From positions 1 to 64,000 of the forward strand of contig JARUPY010000416.1 in NCBI GenBank assembly GCA_029817715.1: DNA of 64,000 nucleotides, written 5' to 3'. Made by a program: the position numbers and the translations under genes. The notes under the pieces are model-generated. The model saw only the letters and a program-made list of their open reading frames with translations. It was not told the origin of the DNA and made no database searches. Within the stretch, counting starts at the first letter, position 1. Each line of letters starts with the position of its first letter. Positions 1 to 10,791 of the stretch are shown piece after piece. This stretch comes from Melastoma dodecandrum (lineage: Eukaryota > Streptophyta > Magnoliopsida > Myrtales > Melastomataceae).

Positions 1-2340
1 CCCGGATCGAGCACGAGCCTGCAGGTCGATCCGATAGATCTGTTTAGCGTGCGTCGCCATGCGATCGAAAAATTTCCAGGCGATCGGGGCTTCGCGAGAC
101 GACCATGTGGTTTCAACGAGAACCGCGCGCGCCGAACGGATAGGTCAGGCAACGCCGTGCGCTGCACACCGCTCGGAGCCCGGTCGTGTTGTAGGAAAGA
201 AGAAGACGCCGTCTGTTCGAGAGGTGAGCACTTTCACAGCTCGAGGGAACTCGGACCGACAAAGAGGTTCGTGACGTTGGCGCGGTTAGAACCAGGTCGT
301 GTTGGAGACGCGACCGCGTCGAAGCGGCTGGTCGGGGTGAAGCCGCAGAACCAGCTGAGCGCCCGTCGTACCGCGTATGATCGTCACCTTCGGATTTTTT
401 TCAGGATCGGCATCGCGACCACTCGGGCTGGTGCGCGATGATGCTGGGAGATAACCCCGGAATTGATCTCGATGATTGTCTGAAGGGTCGAGATCGTTCG
501 GGTTGATGGCCAGCACCTGCGGCCCAAGGATGCCGGACGACAGGCCGAATATCAAGAGCACGTCGCGCGGCGCCGGGCTTTGTGAATCAGGCTCTGAGGG
601 CGAACGGCCGAACGGACCATGTTCGATGTCTGTGCGAGTGTGGTCCGGTGTTGAAGCGGCCCGGTCGTGTAGCGACCGTTAGGCCGTCGTAGACGCCGTT
701 ATCGTACGTTCGACGACGATGATCCCGGTGCCGATTTCTCGACCGATCGGGAGTCAAGCGTGGCGGAAGCTGGGCTCGATTCGACCGCTGCATCGTCTCT
801 CTAGCGTAGTGCGCGGGACGCGAATGGGCACACAGAAAGGACGGACCCCTGCGGACCGGCCGCCGGTCGTGTGAAGGGGCGGGCCCGTGGCGCAGGTCAT
901 GTCTTTGTCGCGCCGAACGGTGTCGGTATGCTGCGCACGCCAGAAAGCGTGATGCAGACCAGGCTGACGGCGACGGACGAGCGACGCACGGCCATCTGCA
1001 CGAGGGCTCCGAGGTGATCCATCAGGACGAAGCCGGTCAGGATGGATGCCCCCCGCCCGAGCCACCGATTGTTGAGCCAGGTAGATGAAGGAACGTGCGG
1101 AATGGCACAGCGCTATCGTCTGGCGGGCACGCCGAGCTCGGCCAGGAGCGGCAGTCAGACCGCCCCAGGCCCCGCGACCACGAGGTAGGACCACGACGAG
1201 AGCGAACGCCCCAGGGCACCTCAACTCGTGAGGAACGCCAGGGTGGCCGAGGCCCTGGAGCCAGAAGGAGAACCCGCGGCGGCCGCTTGGCGTATCAGTG
1301 AGCCCGATCAGGAGGAAAACAGTCGTAGGCCGAGGGGCTCGTTCGACTCGGCGACGGCGGCCTGTTCGGCGAGGTCCGGCGGCAAGGCCGGCGAGAAAGA
1401 CCACGAGGGTCAATGCAGAAAGTCGAGTCGCGTTAGATCCGCTGACATGGGGCCGAAAACGACAGCGCAGGCGTATATAAGAACGGAAAGAACCTCCGTA
1501 GTGATTAGAACGATATGAAGCCGCCCAGCGAGGACCAGGAATCACGTACGAGAAGGAGCGATAGGCGCGGGCTGGGTGCGGGGCCGCGCGAACCGCTTGC
1601 CGCGAGGGCGGGCGGACGATCCCTCGGCTGCGATTTGACGAGGGACGCGAGGGCGCCGATCGCCACCACATTCCCGTTGAGGCGAATAGCGGCGACGACG
1701 ATTGGAAGCCTGCATCCCGAAAAATTGGGAAACAGGAGATCGAGCGCCGATGCCGCCGCAGGCGCAGGCGGCCCCGAGCGTGTTGGCATAATAGAGCTGG
1801 CCGAACGGAATGCGCCGACCCTGCCCGACTCACGCGCCACGAGATGGGCGATCTAGCAAAGGCAGCGTTGCCCCCATCAGAATGGGGTGGGCCAGCGGGA
1901 GACGGAGCGCCAGGTTGATTCGCCGCGACGACCTGGCAGAGACGCGCCGGCGGTCAGCGCGCCGACGCAGTTCGAACGATCGCCAGGGGGAGGAATGAAC
2001 AGGCCGAAGAGGCCGCGGTGGCGGCTTCGATTCGCCGCCAGCACGAGCAGAACGGGGGGTACGGACTTGTGCCGCGATGATCTCAGCCGCCGGCGAGGCT
2101 TGCCGATATCCGAGTCCCACACATGGAAAGCGGTCCACGACGATGGTGACCGATTCGGACATTCACCAGCCGAAGTTGCGGGGAAGAGCGCCCGCTGCCA
2201 GAGAAGCTGGTGACACCAGCGCCGGGAAAGCCAGGGAGAAGAAGAAACAGGGCGCATCAGGAGCCGCGTGGGATCGGCGAGGAGCGCCCGGACCGCGGTG
2301 GTCGGGCGCCGTTGCGCTTGGCATGAGTACGAGGGGATGT
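1..2340 (-). pseudogene. Heavily disrupted spermidine-synthase-like membrane protein (fused MFS/spermidine synthase type), left end cut by the window
   Basis: No open frame spans this stretch, but the minus strand read in alternating frames gives ordered pieces of one family. Near 2150-2200 there is ALFPATSA; near 1870 MGATLPLL; near 1790 QLYYANTLGAA; near 1740 a pattern close to LFPFFGMQAS; near 1400 VVFLAGLAAG; near 1080 SFIYLA; near 620-680 YDGL followed by GRFNTG and VRPFAL; near 540 GLSSG; near 300 VSNTTWF. That order (membrane half, then an aminopropyltransferase-like half) is typical of membrane proteins with a C-terminal spermidine-synthase fold. Breaks come about every 50 bases, far denser than elsewhere, so low-quality consensus at a contig end is as likely as a true pseudogene. 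The start is not resolvable. Confidence 0.6.
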
Positions 2341-2530
2341 CCATGTCGTTGGTCGCTCGCACGAGGGATGTCCGTACCGCGGCAGCTTTTAAGCGGGAAT
2401 TGTTAACGGATTGAGGCGTTTTGGCCCGCGTCGCGCGTACGCTCCTGGCGGGAAACCCTGAGGCGTTTGCCGGACGGCCGGCAGACGGGCAACGGACGAA
2501 AGAGGGGGCGGACGGATTCCCGTTCGCCCC

Positions 2531-3964
2531 TTACCGACCGCCACCGCTCGTGTCTCGCGGGAGGTGGTGGTGGATCTCTTGGAAAGCGTGGCTCAGGCGC
2601 GGCGAGGTTATTGGTAATGGGTCGGCGTCGACCGGGGTGCGAGACCCTTGCGCAGCTCGAAGTGCACGTCTGCGGCGAGGGCGACGTTGGCCGTGGTCTG
2701 GCCGGACCGTGGCGATCAACCTGGGCCCGCGCTTCACTCTGCTCGCCCTTGCGGACCGAGATGGCGCCGTTGTTGGCATAGGCCGAGACGTAGCCGTTCG
2801 GATGGCGGATGAGAACGAGGTTGCCGAAGCCCTTGATCTCGCTGCCGGCATAGGCGACGACGCCGCTTTCCGCCGCCTTGACCGAGGTGCCTTCCGGCAC
2901 GGCGATGTTGATGCCGTCGCTGCCGCCCGACTTGAAGCCGACGATGATGCGGCCGTGCGCGGGCCACCGGAACTCGGGGCCGCCGCCGGCGGTCGCGGTG
3001 ACCTTCTCATCGGCCGGCGGCAGGCTCGCCGTCGGCGTCGGATCGACGACGGCCTTGCGGGCGACCACCGTCTCCTCGACGCGCGCCGCCTTGGCGGGAC
3101 GCACCTCCTCGATCCGCGCGACCTAGGCCGGCTTCTCGCGGACGACCTCGACCTTGGCGATCTTGCGCGTCGCCGGCATCTCGACGACCTCGGCGACCTT
3201 CGCCCCCTTGCGGCCGCCCTTGACCTTCTCGATCACGACCATCTCGACGACACGGGGCTGCGGTCCCTTCGCCCAGTGCATCGTCGCGTGCTCGGGCGCC
3301 TGCTCGCGCTTGACCACGGCCGACGCGCGTCAACCGCGCCTTCGGCGTTCTTCTTGCCGAGCCGCTCGCGAGCGACATGCTCGCGCGGCTCGCGGACCTC
3401 GGCGACGCGGGCGGTCGCGCTGTAGACGGGGATGACGACGCGCGTGCCGGGGCGGATTCTGCGCGGAGGAGGTGAAGCCGTTCTCGTGCAGCAGCGCCTC
3501 GGTCGGCACGTTGTAGCGCTGGGCGAGCACGCCGGCCGTGTCGCCGTTGGCGGCGACGATGGCCATGCCGCCGACGGCCGACCAGGGAGCCGTGGCCGCC
3601 GGGCGCGGCGATCGAGGCGGTGCGCTCGGTGCGCGGCGCGGCATAGGCCGGCGAAAGGTGCGGGCTCGTTGTGCGGGGCCGCCTCGTAGGTGGCTACGCG
3701 GCGGGCCGGCATGCCATCGGGGGCGGCGAGGGGCCGCGCGACGACGGCCTTGTGTGCCGCGTAGGGCGGCGGCGCCATGTCGCCATCCGGCGCCGTGCTG
3801 CCGGTCGGGGACGGATCGGTGGCTGCCGTCTTGAAGGGATTGCCGAGCGGATCGCCGACGAGGCGGCTCGAATCGGCGCAGCCGGCGAGAAGGGCAGCGG
3901 TCATGCCGGCGAAGGCGAAGCGGGCGACGAGACGCGTGCCGAACGGAGCGAGGACATTACTCAT
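2531..3964 (-). CDS. LysM and M23-peptidase-domain lipoprotein (NlpD-like), frameshifted
   Basis: Predicted outer-membrane lipoprotein of the murein-hydrolase activator class. It starts with a basic, hydrophobic leader and a lipobox (LLAGC, around residue 29), then a Pro/Ala-rich linker. A LysM-like segment (NGDTAGVLAQRYNVPTEALL, about 3460-3560) is followed by a Lys/Glu/Val-rich linker and a C-terminal M23/peptidase-like domain (FRWPAHGRIIVGF and GFGNLVLIRHPNGY, about 2770-2980). The canonical zinc-ligand histidine is not obvious at the first motif, so it may be an amidase activator rather than an active peptidase, as in NlpD/EnvC. At least four frame changes and one in-frame TAG (3121-3123, minus strand) interrupt it. 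The 3' end is uncertain. Confidence 0.75.
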
Positions 3965-4170
3965 GACGCAACCTGTCTACGCGGGGGTCAGTCCGCTCAT
4001 TAACGATGCCGCGAGTTAAGGACGGGTTTAAGATGAACGCCGCCTCACCAAAAAGCCGCGAATGTAAACCTTAAAAGTCGTTAAGTATCTTGGAGTCAAC
4101 ATTCCGCGGCGAACCGGTTTCAGCGCAAACCTCTTCGAACAGGTGCGAAGGAGTTGATTTTCAACCAATC

Positions 4171-4283
4171 CGGGTCATGGCCGGGCTTGTCCCGGCCACC
4201 CACGCCAGGACATCGCGATTCGTCCTGCCGAACCGGCGCAATGTCTTGGCGTGGGTGCCCGGCACAAGGCCGGGCATGACCCG
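4171..4283. repeat. Imperfect palindromic dispersed repeat, arms of about 40 bp
   Basis: The left arm (4171-4214, beginning CGGGTCATGGCCGGGCTTG) pairs with the right arm (about 4239-4283, ending CCGGGCATGACCCG) around a short loop. Weaker pairing extends outward into the AT-richer flanks (GTTGATTTTCAACC on the left, GGTTGTTTGAAG on the right). Related GTCATGGCCGGGC palindromes are common between genes in alphaproteobacteria. It fills the gap between the divergent lipoprotein gene and the 3' end of the AraC gene. No gene is visible in 4018-4344. Confidence 0.7.
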
Positions 4284-4344
4284 TCTGGGTTGTTTGAAGC
4301 AGTTTGATATCAATCATTTTTAGCGAACCGGACAGCCGTTCGGG

Positions 4345-5135
4345 TCACGCAACCGGCTCATGCTTGAAATAGTCGCGCGGCGCGGTGCCGAGGGCGCGTC
4401 GGAACATCGTCGTGAAGGCGGCCGGATTGTCGTAGCCGAGATCGAGGGCGATCGAGGTGACGGCCTCGCCCGCGGCCAGGCGCGGCAGCGCCGCCATCAG
4501 GCAGGCTTGCTGGCGCCAGGCCACGAAGCTGAGCCCGGTCTGCTGCCGGAACAGCCGCGTGAAGGTGCGGCGGCTGAAGCCGAGCGCCTCGCACCAGGCG
4601 TCGATCGTCGCATGCGGCGGACGGTCGCGCGAGGAACGCGCGACAGCGCCGCTCGAGCGCCTCGTGCGGAGGGCAGCGGAACGTTCAGCGGCAAGGTCGG
4701 CAGGCGGTGGATCTCGTGCAGGATGAGCGTCATCAGGGCGCCCGCGCGGCCCCCGAGATCGTATTCCTCTTCGAGGATCGACGTCTCCAGCATGAGACTG
4801 CGCACATAGGGCGAGATGCCGACCACCCGGCAGCGCGCCGGCATCGTCGCCACAGCGTCCGGCTCGAGATAGAGGCTGCGCATGCTCACCGGGGTCAGCA
4901 TGCGCACCTCGTGGACGATCCCGGCGGGAATCCACATGCCGCGCTGCGGCTCGGCATCACCCAGGACGCCATCGCCCGTCGAGATCATGACGACGCCGGA
5001 CGCGCCATAGAACAGCTGTGCGCGCGCATGGTGATGCGGGGGGATCCGATGGCCATTCGGATAATCGACGCTGAGAGCGATGACCGGGCGTGCGAACTCC
5101 TTGTGATGCACATCGACGAAGGCGCCCGAGGCCAT
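4345..5135 (-). CDS. AraC-family transcriptional regulator (cupin sensor plus AraC HTH), one frameshift
   Basis: The N-terminal half is a cupin-like sensor (HRIPPHHHARAQLFYG; then GMWIPAGIVHEV), and the C-terminal ~100 residues are a two-HTH AraC DNA-binding domain (ALGFSRRTFTRLFRQQTGLS and the second-helix signature LDLGYDNPAAFTTMFRRALG). The frame shifts near 4640. ATG at 5135 is preferred because it starts the conserved sensor and leaves a normal length of about 263 codons. It is divergent from the MFS exporter whose GTG lies 94 bp away, an arrangement typical of a regulator controlling its neighbouring efflux gene. The inducer is unknown. Confidence 0.85.
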
Positions 5136-5228
5136 GGCCCAGTCTCGTAAGAAAATGACCCGACGGCGGTGGCAGGCCGCGGTAGCCCCTGTCAAGTCTC
5201 ACCATACAAAGCTTGGAGGGAGACGCTT

Positions 5229-6463
5229 GTGTCAGAGGCAGTCGCGAGCAGGCCGAAGGTCGAGACGACGGCGTTTCCCGCCCTTGGCGCTTGCGAGCGT
5301 GGGCCACCTGCTGAACGACACGCTGCAATCTGTGTTCGTCGCGGCCTATCCGATCTTCAGGGGTGGCTTCGATCTAAGCTACGCGCAGATCGGGCTCTTG
5401 ACCCTGGCTTACCAGGCGACCGCCTCGCTGCTGCAGCCGCTCATCGGCATGGCCACCGACCGGCGCCCGCAGCCCTATTCGTTGCCGCTCGCCATGACGT
5501 TCTCCCTGCTCGGCCTGCTGACCATCGGTTTTGCGAGCAGCTATGCGATGCTGCTCGGCGGCGGAATGTGCCTCGGCGTCGGCTCGTCGATCTTCCATCC
5601 GGAATCCTCGCGCGTGGCGCGGCTGGCCTCCGGCGGAAAACACGGGCTGGCGCAATCCATCTTCCAGGTCGGCGGCAATCTCGGCACGGCGCTGGGCCCC
5701 TTGCTGGTCGTCATGCTCGTGCTGCCCAACGGCCAGAGGAGCCTCGCCTGGTTCGGCTTCGCCGCGCTCGCGGGGATCGCGATCCTCACCGGCTTGAGCC
5801 GGTGGTCGAAGCGCCATGCCAAGCCTCGCGGCCACGCCTTGGCGAGGGCGGCGGCGCCGCTCCCGGCGCGGCAGGTCGGCGGCGCCGCTTGAGCATCCTC
5901 ATCTGCCTGATGCTGTCGAAATGGGTCTACCTCGCCAGCTTCACGAGCTATTACGTGTTCTACCTCATGCATCACTTCCGGCTGCCGGAGGCGCAGGCGC
6001 AGGTCCACCTCTTCATCTTCCTCGGCGCCGTCGCGCTCGGCACCATCTTCGGCGGCCCGCTCGGCGATCGCTTCGGGCGCAAATACGTCATCTGGTTTTC
6101 CATCCTCGGCGTGCTGCCGTTCACGCTGGCGTTTGCCTTTTGTCGGCCTGCCGCCGACGATCGGGCTCAGCGCGATCATCGGCCTCGGCCTCGCCTCGGC
6201 GTTCCCGTCGATCGTCGTCTACGCGCAGGAGCTGATGCCGGGCCGCGTCGGCATGGTGTCGGGCATGTTCTTCGGATTCGCGTTCGGCATGGGTGGCCTC
6301 GGCGCCGCGGTGCTCGGTGTGCTGGCCGATCATGCCGGCATCGACGTCGTCTACCGGGTGTGCTCGTTCCTGCCGGCCATCGGCTTGCTCGCGGGCCTGC
6401 TGCCGAACATCGAGAACGCGCGCCGTGGCCGCTGTGCAGTCGACGGCAGCGCGACGCGCGTGA
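5229..6463 (+). CDS. MFS transporter of the fosmidomycin-resistance (Fsr) type, frameshifted
   Basis: Inner-membrane efflux protein. It begins with a GTG preceded by GGAGGGAG (5215-5222). Successive frames carry SVGHLLNDTLQSVFVAAYPI, the IFHPESSRVARLASGGKHG loop typical of Fsr proteins, GGNLGTALGP, a second half starting KWVYLASFTSYY, the cytoplasmic motif GDRFGRKYVIW, and a last helix pair ending LLPNIE. About twelve hydrophobic segments are present in total. Frame changes occur near 5285, 5885, 6145 and close to the 3' end; the stop at 6461-6463 is the one reached after an expected last shift. Substrate is unknown. The divergent AraC gene is a likely regulator. Confidence 0.85.
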
Positions 6464-6704
6464 TGAGGCTGCCTCGTCAATCTGGACAATCCGGACAATC
6501 CGCATATCTTGCGGCAAGATGTCGAATTCCAGCCTCCCAAACGCTAGCCTCAGCATCCGGCCTCGACATTCGTGCCGAGGACCTCGAGCAGGCGATCTCG
6601 CGCCGAAATCCAGACGCGCCGCGCGAGAGGATCGAGCAGGTTCGTCGCACTGATCGGCCGGATCGCCGAGGTTTCCGGCGCTATGGCTCGCTTGAGTCAG
6701 CCGA

Positions 6705-7135
6705 TTGAGCCCGTCCGAAACGGCGACCGGAGTTGGGCTAGGCGATCAACTCGATGCGGCCGAAGGCGCACGGCGCCTTTCGTCCTTCGCGTCGCAGCTA
6801 TCGCTCGAAGAGTGGGCCGGCCCCGTGGCGGGACCGAGCGAGATCGCCAGTTCGGCTCGGCATCTCGCGTTCAACCCTCGACGACTGGCGACGATCGGGC
6901 GCAGCGATCGGCCTGCTCAAGGGCGCGCGCAAGCATGTTTTTTCCCTTGGCCCAATTCGTCGACGGTCGGCCTTTAGCGGGTCTGGCTGAGATTGCGGCG
7001 GTTGTCGGCGACACGCGCGCGACATGGCTTTGGCTCGTCGAGCCGCCCAGTAATGGCCGGCCGACCTGGCTCGATCTTTTGCGGCGCGGCGAGGTCGCGA
7101 AAGTCGCGGCCGCGGTGCGTGAGGATTTCGCCTGA
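6705..7135 (+). CDS. Xre/MbcA/ParS-type antitoxin of a RES toxin pair, frameshifted
   Basis: A DNA-binding antitoxin is inferred. An HTH-like segment (LGISRSTLDDWRRSGAAIGL, about 6860-6915) is followed by a C-terminal toxin-binding domain with the DUF2384 pattern (ALAxVVGDxxxTWxWL ... GRPTWLDLLRRGEVAKV, about 6985-7120). The N-terminal half is spread over three frames and its start is uncertain; TTG at 6705 is only the earliest candidate. The next gene encodes a RES-domain protein a few bases downstream, the standard antitoxin-first order. Such pairs normally repress their own promoter. Confidence 0.7.
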
Positions 7136-7152
7136 CGCGGATCAACCCGGCG

Positions 7153-7709
7153 GTGCTCGTAGAGCTCGCGATCGACTTCGCGCCACGCGCATTCCTGCGC
7201 ATGACACCATTGGGGTATAGGGCGACACCGCTGGGGATGGGATATGGGCGGACGCGTTTCGCCAGCCCGGACCACAGCTTTCAGATTCTCTACATCGCCG
7301 AGAATCTGGAGACGAGCATCGCCGAGACGATCGTCAGGGATCGTTTCGAAGGGCGCAAGCACCGCCGAATCACCCGGGGCGAGGTGGAAAGCTGGGGTGT
7401 GACCGAGGTGACGGCCAACTCGTCTTTGCGACTGGTCGACCTGCGAACGACAGGTCTGCTGCGCCTTGGCGTCTCGACAAATGCCGCGCGCGGGAAGTCG
7501 CAGCAAACGGGTCGGCGACTGAGCGCGGCCGTCCACGCGCAACGCTGGCCGGACGGCATTCTTTATCATCGCGGCTGACCGGCGCCGTCTGCTGCGCAGT
7601 CTACGATCGCGGCGTGACCAAGCTCTCGGACGGCCCTGTCGTCGAGGCAGCAAGGCTGGTGGCGCTGGTTCCGGCGCTTCGACGTCTATCCATCGAACTG
7701 GTGGCATAG
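7153..7709 (+). CDS. RES-domain protein, toxin of a Xre/RES type II system, frameshifted
   Basis: RES-family toxins are reported to deplete NAD+; this one is identified from its RES core. Visible features are the RFASPD motif followed by a YIAE strand and ETSIAET helix in the N-terminal third, and a C-terminal block ending near LSDGPVV after a frame change at about 7570. GTG at 7153 opens the frame, but it could start closer to the antitoxin stop at 7135. Length of about 185 codons is normal for the family. The break means it cannot be judged functional from this sequence alone. Confidence 0.75.
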
Positions 7710-7805
7710 AGCCGCCGCTTGCGCCCGCCCTCGCCGATCCCACATTATGACCGAGACATTACGGCCGCGCCTCGGGTGGCCCGTTCGCCTGGGCTCATAA
7801 CAAGC

Positions 7806-8783
7806 ATGCGTGATCCTTACACCGTTGCTTGGCGTCCCGAAGGGCGCGCCGGGCCGCCGACATCAAGAAGGCGTATCGGCGCCTCGCCAAGCAGTACCAC
7901 CCCGACCAGAGCAAGGAGGCGCGGGCGAAGGAACGATTCTCCGAGGCCAACACGGCCTACGAGATTCTCGGCGACGAGACCAAGCGTGGCCAGTTCGACC
8001 GCGGCGAGATCGACGCGGAGGGCAAGCCGAAGTTCCATGGCTTCGAGGGCTTCACGAGCCGCGGCGGGGGGTGGTGCGGGGCGCGGCGGCTTCGACAATT
8101 TCGAGTTCAACTTCGGAGGCGGCGGAGGCCGCGGGCGCGCCGGCGCCGGCGGCTTCGATGCGTCCGACATTTTCGCCGACCTGTTTCGGCGGCGGCGCGA
8201 CGCGCGGCACGCGCAGCGGCGGCTTCGGCCACCAGCCGCCCCCTTCGCGCGGCGAGGATGTCCAGGCGACGGTCACCGTCTCGCTCGCCGACAGCGTGCA
8301 CGGAAACCAAGGCGCGCGGTCAGTCTGCCGACAGGCCGCGATCTCGAGGTCTCGGTCCCCGCGGGGATCGAGGACGGCAAGCAGATCCGGCTGAAGGGCC
8401 AGGGTCAGGCGGGTGGGCGCGGCGCGGCTTCGGGCGACGCGATCGTCACGGTTCGCATCGCACGCCATCCGCTGTTTCGCGTCGAGGGAGCCGACCTGCG
8501 TCTCGACCTGCCGATCACGCTCTACGAGGCCGGTGCTCGGCGCCAGGTCAACGTGCCGACGCTCGAGGGCCAGGTGGAGCTCGCCGTGCCGGCCGGCACA
8601 AACGGCGGGCGGACCCTGCGGCTGCGCGGCAAGGGCCTACTCAATGCCGCCAAGACCCGCGGCGATCTCCTGGTGGCGCTGCGCATCGTCCCTGCCGGAC
8701 GACGCCGCGAACGCGCCTCGCCGGACGTCGCCCGCAAGCTCGCGGAGGATCACCCCTACGAGCCGCGCAAGAGCTTTACGTGA
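7806..8783 (+). CDS. DnaJ/CbpA-type J-domain co-chaperone without zinc finger, frameshifted
   Basis: Hsp70 co-chaperone. The J domain opens with MRDPYTV and after a frame change gives [20 protein letters not shown] with the essential HPD, then YEILGD. A Gly/Phe-rich stretch ([10 protein letters not shown], about 8090-8200) follows, and then two C-terminal substrate-binding domains ([34 protein letters not shown]). No CxxCxGxG repeats are present, so it is a class B (CbpA/DjlA-like) protein rather than DnaJ itself. At least four shifts lie between 7830 and 8330; the last 450 bp are clean. Confidence 0.87.
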   Translation: MRDPYTVAWRPEGRAGPPTSRRRIGASPSSTTPTRARRRGRRNDSPRPTRPTRFSATRPSVASSTAARSTRRASRSSMASRASRAAAGGGAGRGGFDNFEFNFGGGGGRGRAGAGGFDASDIFADLFRRRRDARHAQRRLRPPAAPFARRGCPGDGHRLARRQRARKPRRAVSLPTGRDLEVSVPAGIEDGKQIRLKGQGQAGGRGAASGDAIVTVRIARHPLFRVEGADLRLDLPITLYEAGARRQVNVPTLEGQVELAVPAGTNGGRTLRLRGKGLLNAAKTRGDLLVALRIVPAGRRRERASPDVARKLAEDHPYEPRKSFT

Positions 8784-8792
8784 CGATCAAGC

Positions 8793-9465
8793 CTACATCG
8801 GCGGCTTGACGTCGCCCTTGCCGACCAGGATCAGCTTGCCGTCCCACTTGCCGCCGTCCTCGGCGGCGACCGCGAACAGGGTCGACCCCTTGGTGACAAT
8901 CGCCTTGTCGGCGGGCTCGAACTCGACGATCGGCGCCGTCGGCGGCACCTTGATCTTGATCATCTGGATCCTTGTCGTAGGTGACGGTGATCATCTTGTC
9001 CTTGCCGGACATGTCGCCCTGCTTGATGGTCCCGTTCGTCATCTTGCTCTTGGTCAGGACAACGGACGAGGACTTCACGGTGCCGTTGGTCATCTTGCTC
9101 TTGGTCGTCTTCCCGGCCCCTGTCGTGTCCTGGATCGAATCCCAGGCGTAGTGGCCCTCGGCGGTGCCGTTCATCGAGGCTGGGAACAGAACGACTTCGA
9201 GCGCGACCGGCGGCTCGCCCTTCGTCGCCGTACCGATGAATTTGCCGTCCTTCACCTCGTCGAGCGACGAGGCGACGACCCAGGCATACTTGGTGTCGGG
9301 GGTGAGCACGATGTCCTTGCTGCCGTCCGCCGTCTTCACCGTCAGCGACGTGTCGGAGACGGCTTCGACCGTGCCTCGCACGCGTTCGAGCTTCGGATCG
9401 GCGAGCGCCGTGGCGGCGATACCCAAGGTCGCGACACCTGCGGCGGCTAGAATTGCGAGACGCAT
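8793..9465 (-). CDS. Secreted protein of unknown function with a short internal repeat
   Basis: There is a clear signal peptide ([22 protein letters not shown], cleavage after ALA around residue 22), then an acid/base-mixed domain beginning with a [20 protein letters not shown] strand pattern like OB-fold DUF5666-type proteins. A motif TKSKMTNGT occurs twice 17 codons apart (about 9030-9110). One shift near 8965 leads to the likely natural C terminus, which ends GDVKPPM. It is convergent with the J-domain gene, whose stop is 10 bp away. The role is unknown; a periplasmic location is inferred from the leader. Confidence 0.6.
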
Positions 9466-9554
9466 TCGAAAAGCTCCTTCGTTCGATCAAGCCATATGGC
9501 GCGGGGAAACGCCTCGCAAATAGCCTCGCGCGAAAATCATTTGTGCCGTCGGTA

Positions 9555-10060
9555 TCAGCCGCGGCCGCCGCCGCCGATGGGCGTCTGGAAGCTCAGCCCG
9601 AGATCCCAGGGAAAATAGATCCGAGTGTCCTGCGACACCTCGGTGATGAACGTATCGACCAGCGGCCGGCCGAGCGGCTTGGCGTAGACCGTCGCGAAAT
9701 GGGCGTTCGGCAGCTGGCCGCGCATGACACGCAAGGTGGCGCCGGTATCGACGAGATCGTCCATCACCAGGATGCCGGCCCCTTCGTCGGCGCGGAACCG
9801 TTCGGCCATGTCCTTGAGGATGCGCACATCGCCCTGCGCCTGCTCGTCATAGCTGGCGATCGACAACCGTCTCGATGACCCGGATCGACAGCTCGCGGGC
9901 GACGATGGCGGCGGGAACGAAGCCCGCCGCGGGTGATCGTCACCATGGCGGCGAACGGCCCGAGCCCGCTGAGCCGCCACGCCAGCGCGCGACAGTCGCG
10001 ATGGAACTGATCCCACGAGACTGGGAAGCGCCTGTCCGCGCTGTCCGGCGGCGCGCTCAC
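9555..10060 (-). CDS. gpt: Xanthine/hypoxanthine-guanine phosphoribosyltransferase, one frameshift
   Basis: Purine-salvage type I phosphoribosyltransferase that transfers ribose-5-phosphate from PRPP to xanthine or guanine. The PRPP-binding motif is [14 protein letters not shown] (about 9715-9760), with the N-terminal flexible-loop side [12 protein letters not shown] upstream. The shift near 9870 joins the N-terminal frame to the rest. GTG at 10060 overlaps the stop of the upstream molybdopterin-binding gene in a GTGA arrangement, so the two are probably co-translated. Length of 168 codons fits bacterial Gpt. Confidence 0.85.
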
Positions 10061-10791
10061 ACGCGGTCGCCGTAGCGCTCGACCATGGCGCCGACGCCGC
10101 GCCGCGGCCTCGTCGACCCTGCGCATACGTCCTTGCCGCGAACCACGATCTCGTTGTGGAAGCGCCCATCGCGAAAGCTCGGATAGGAGCCGATCGACAC
10201 GCCGGGATAGTCGGCGGCGATGGCGCCCAGCGAGGCGGCGTAGGTGCCTTCGGCGAGGCGGCCGGCTGCGATCGAGCGCGCGACAGTGCGCGCGCCGCCG
10301 GACAGTTTCGGCGTCACCGCGTCGAGCATGACCTCGACGATCGAGGGCACACCCGCCATGACGATGACGTTGCCGATCCAGAAGCCGGGCGCCTTCGAGA
10401 TCGCGTTCTCGATCAGCGCGGCGCCATGGGGGATGCGCGCCATGCGTCGCCGCGCGGCGTTGAGGTCCTCGGGCTTGATCCGCTGGAGCAACAGCTCGAT
10501 CGCGCGCGGATCCTCCGAGATCCCGACGCCGAAGGCCGCGGCGATGCAGTCGGCGGTGATGTCGTCGTGGGTCGGGCCGATGCCGCCGGTCGTGAAGACG
10601 TAGGTATAGGCGCCGCGCATCGCGTTGACGGCGGCGACGATCTCGTCCATCGCGTCGCCGACGATGCGGACCTCGCGCAGGTCGATCCCAAGCTCGGTGC
10701 AGCGCTCCGCGATGACTCCGACGTTCGTATCCTTCGTGCGGCCGGAGAGGATCTCGTCGCCGATGACGACGAGGGCGGCGGTGACGCTCAT
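10057..10791 (-). CDS. Molybdopterin-binding (MoaB/CinA-N-like) protein
   Basis: A MoCF_biosynth-fold protein of about 244 residues. The N-terminal half carries [15 protein letters not shown], and [13 protein letters not shown] is the classic MPT-binding loop shared by MoeA, MogA and CinA. No C-terminal CinA amidase domain is present, so it is the short form common in alphaproteobacteria, with no proven substrate. ATG at 10791 is chosen because it begins the domain; the frame runs open further upstream into ohrR only because that gene is shifted. It is followed by gpt with a GTGA overlap. Confidence 0.85.
   Translation of the reverse strand: MSVTAALVVIGDEILSGRTKDTNVGVIAERCTELGIDLREVRIVGDAMDEIVAAVNAMRGAYTYVFTTGGIGPTHDDITADCIAAAFGVGISEDPRAIELLLQRIKPEDLNAARRRMARIPHGAALIENAISKAPGFWIGNVIVMAGVPSIVEVMLDAVTPKLSGGARTVARSIAAGRLAEGTYAASLGAIAADYPGVSIGSYPSFRDGRFHNEIVVRGKDVCAGSTRPRRGVGAMVERYGDRV

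Noticed and set aside
182..872. Four copies of GGTCGTGT in the first 900 bases
   Set aside because: Two fall in conserved Asn-Thr-Thr codons of the damaged gene, spacing is irregular, and the region is too error-prone to call a motif.
754..1833. Long minus-strand frame of 359 codons
   Set aside because: Only short pieces match the spermidine-synthase-like family; the rest is out-of-frame sequence rich in Arg and Pro.
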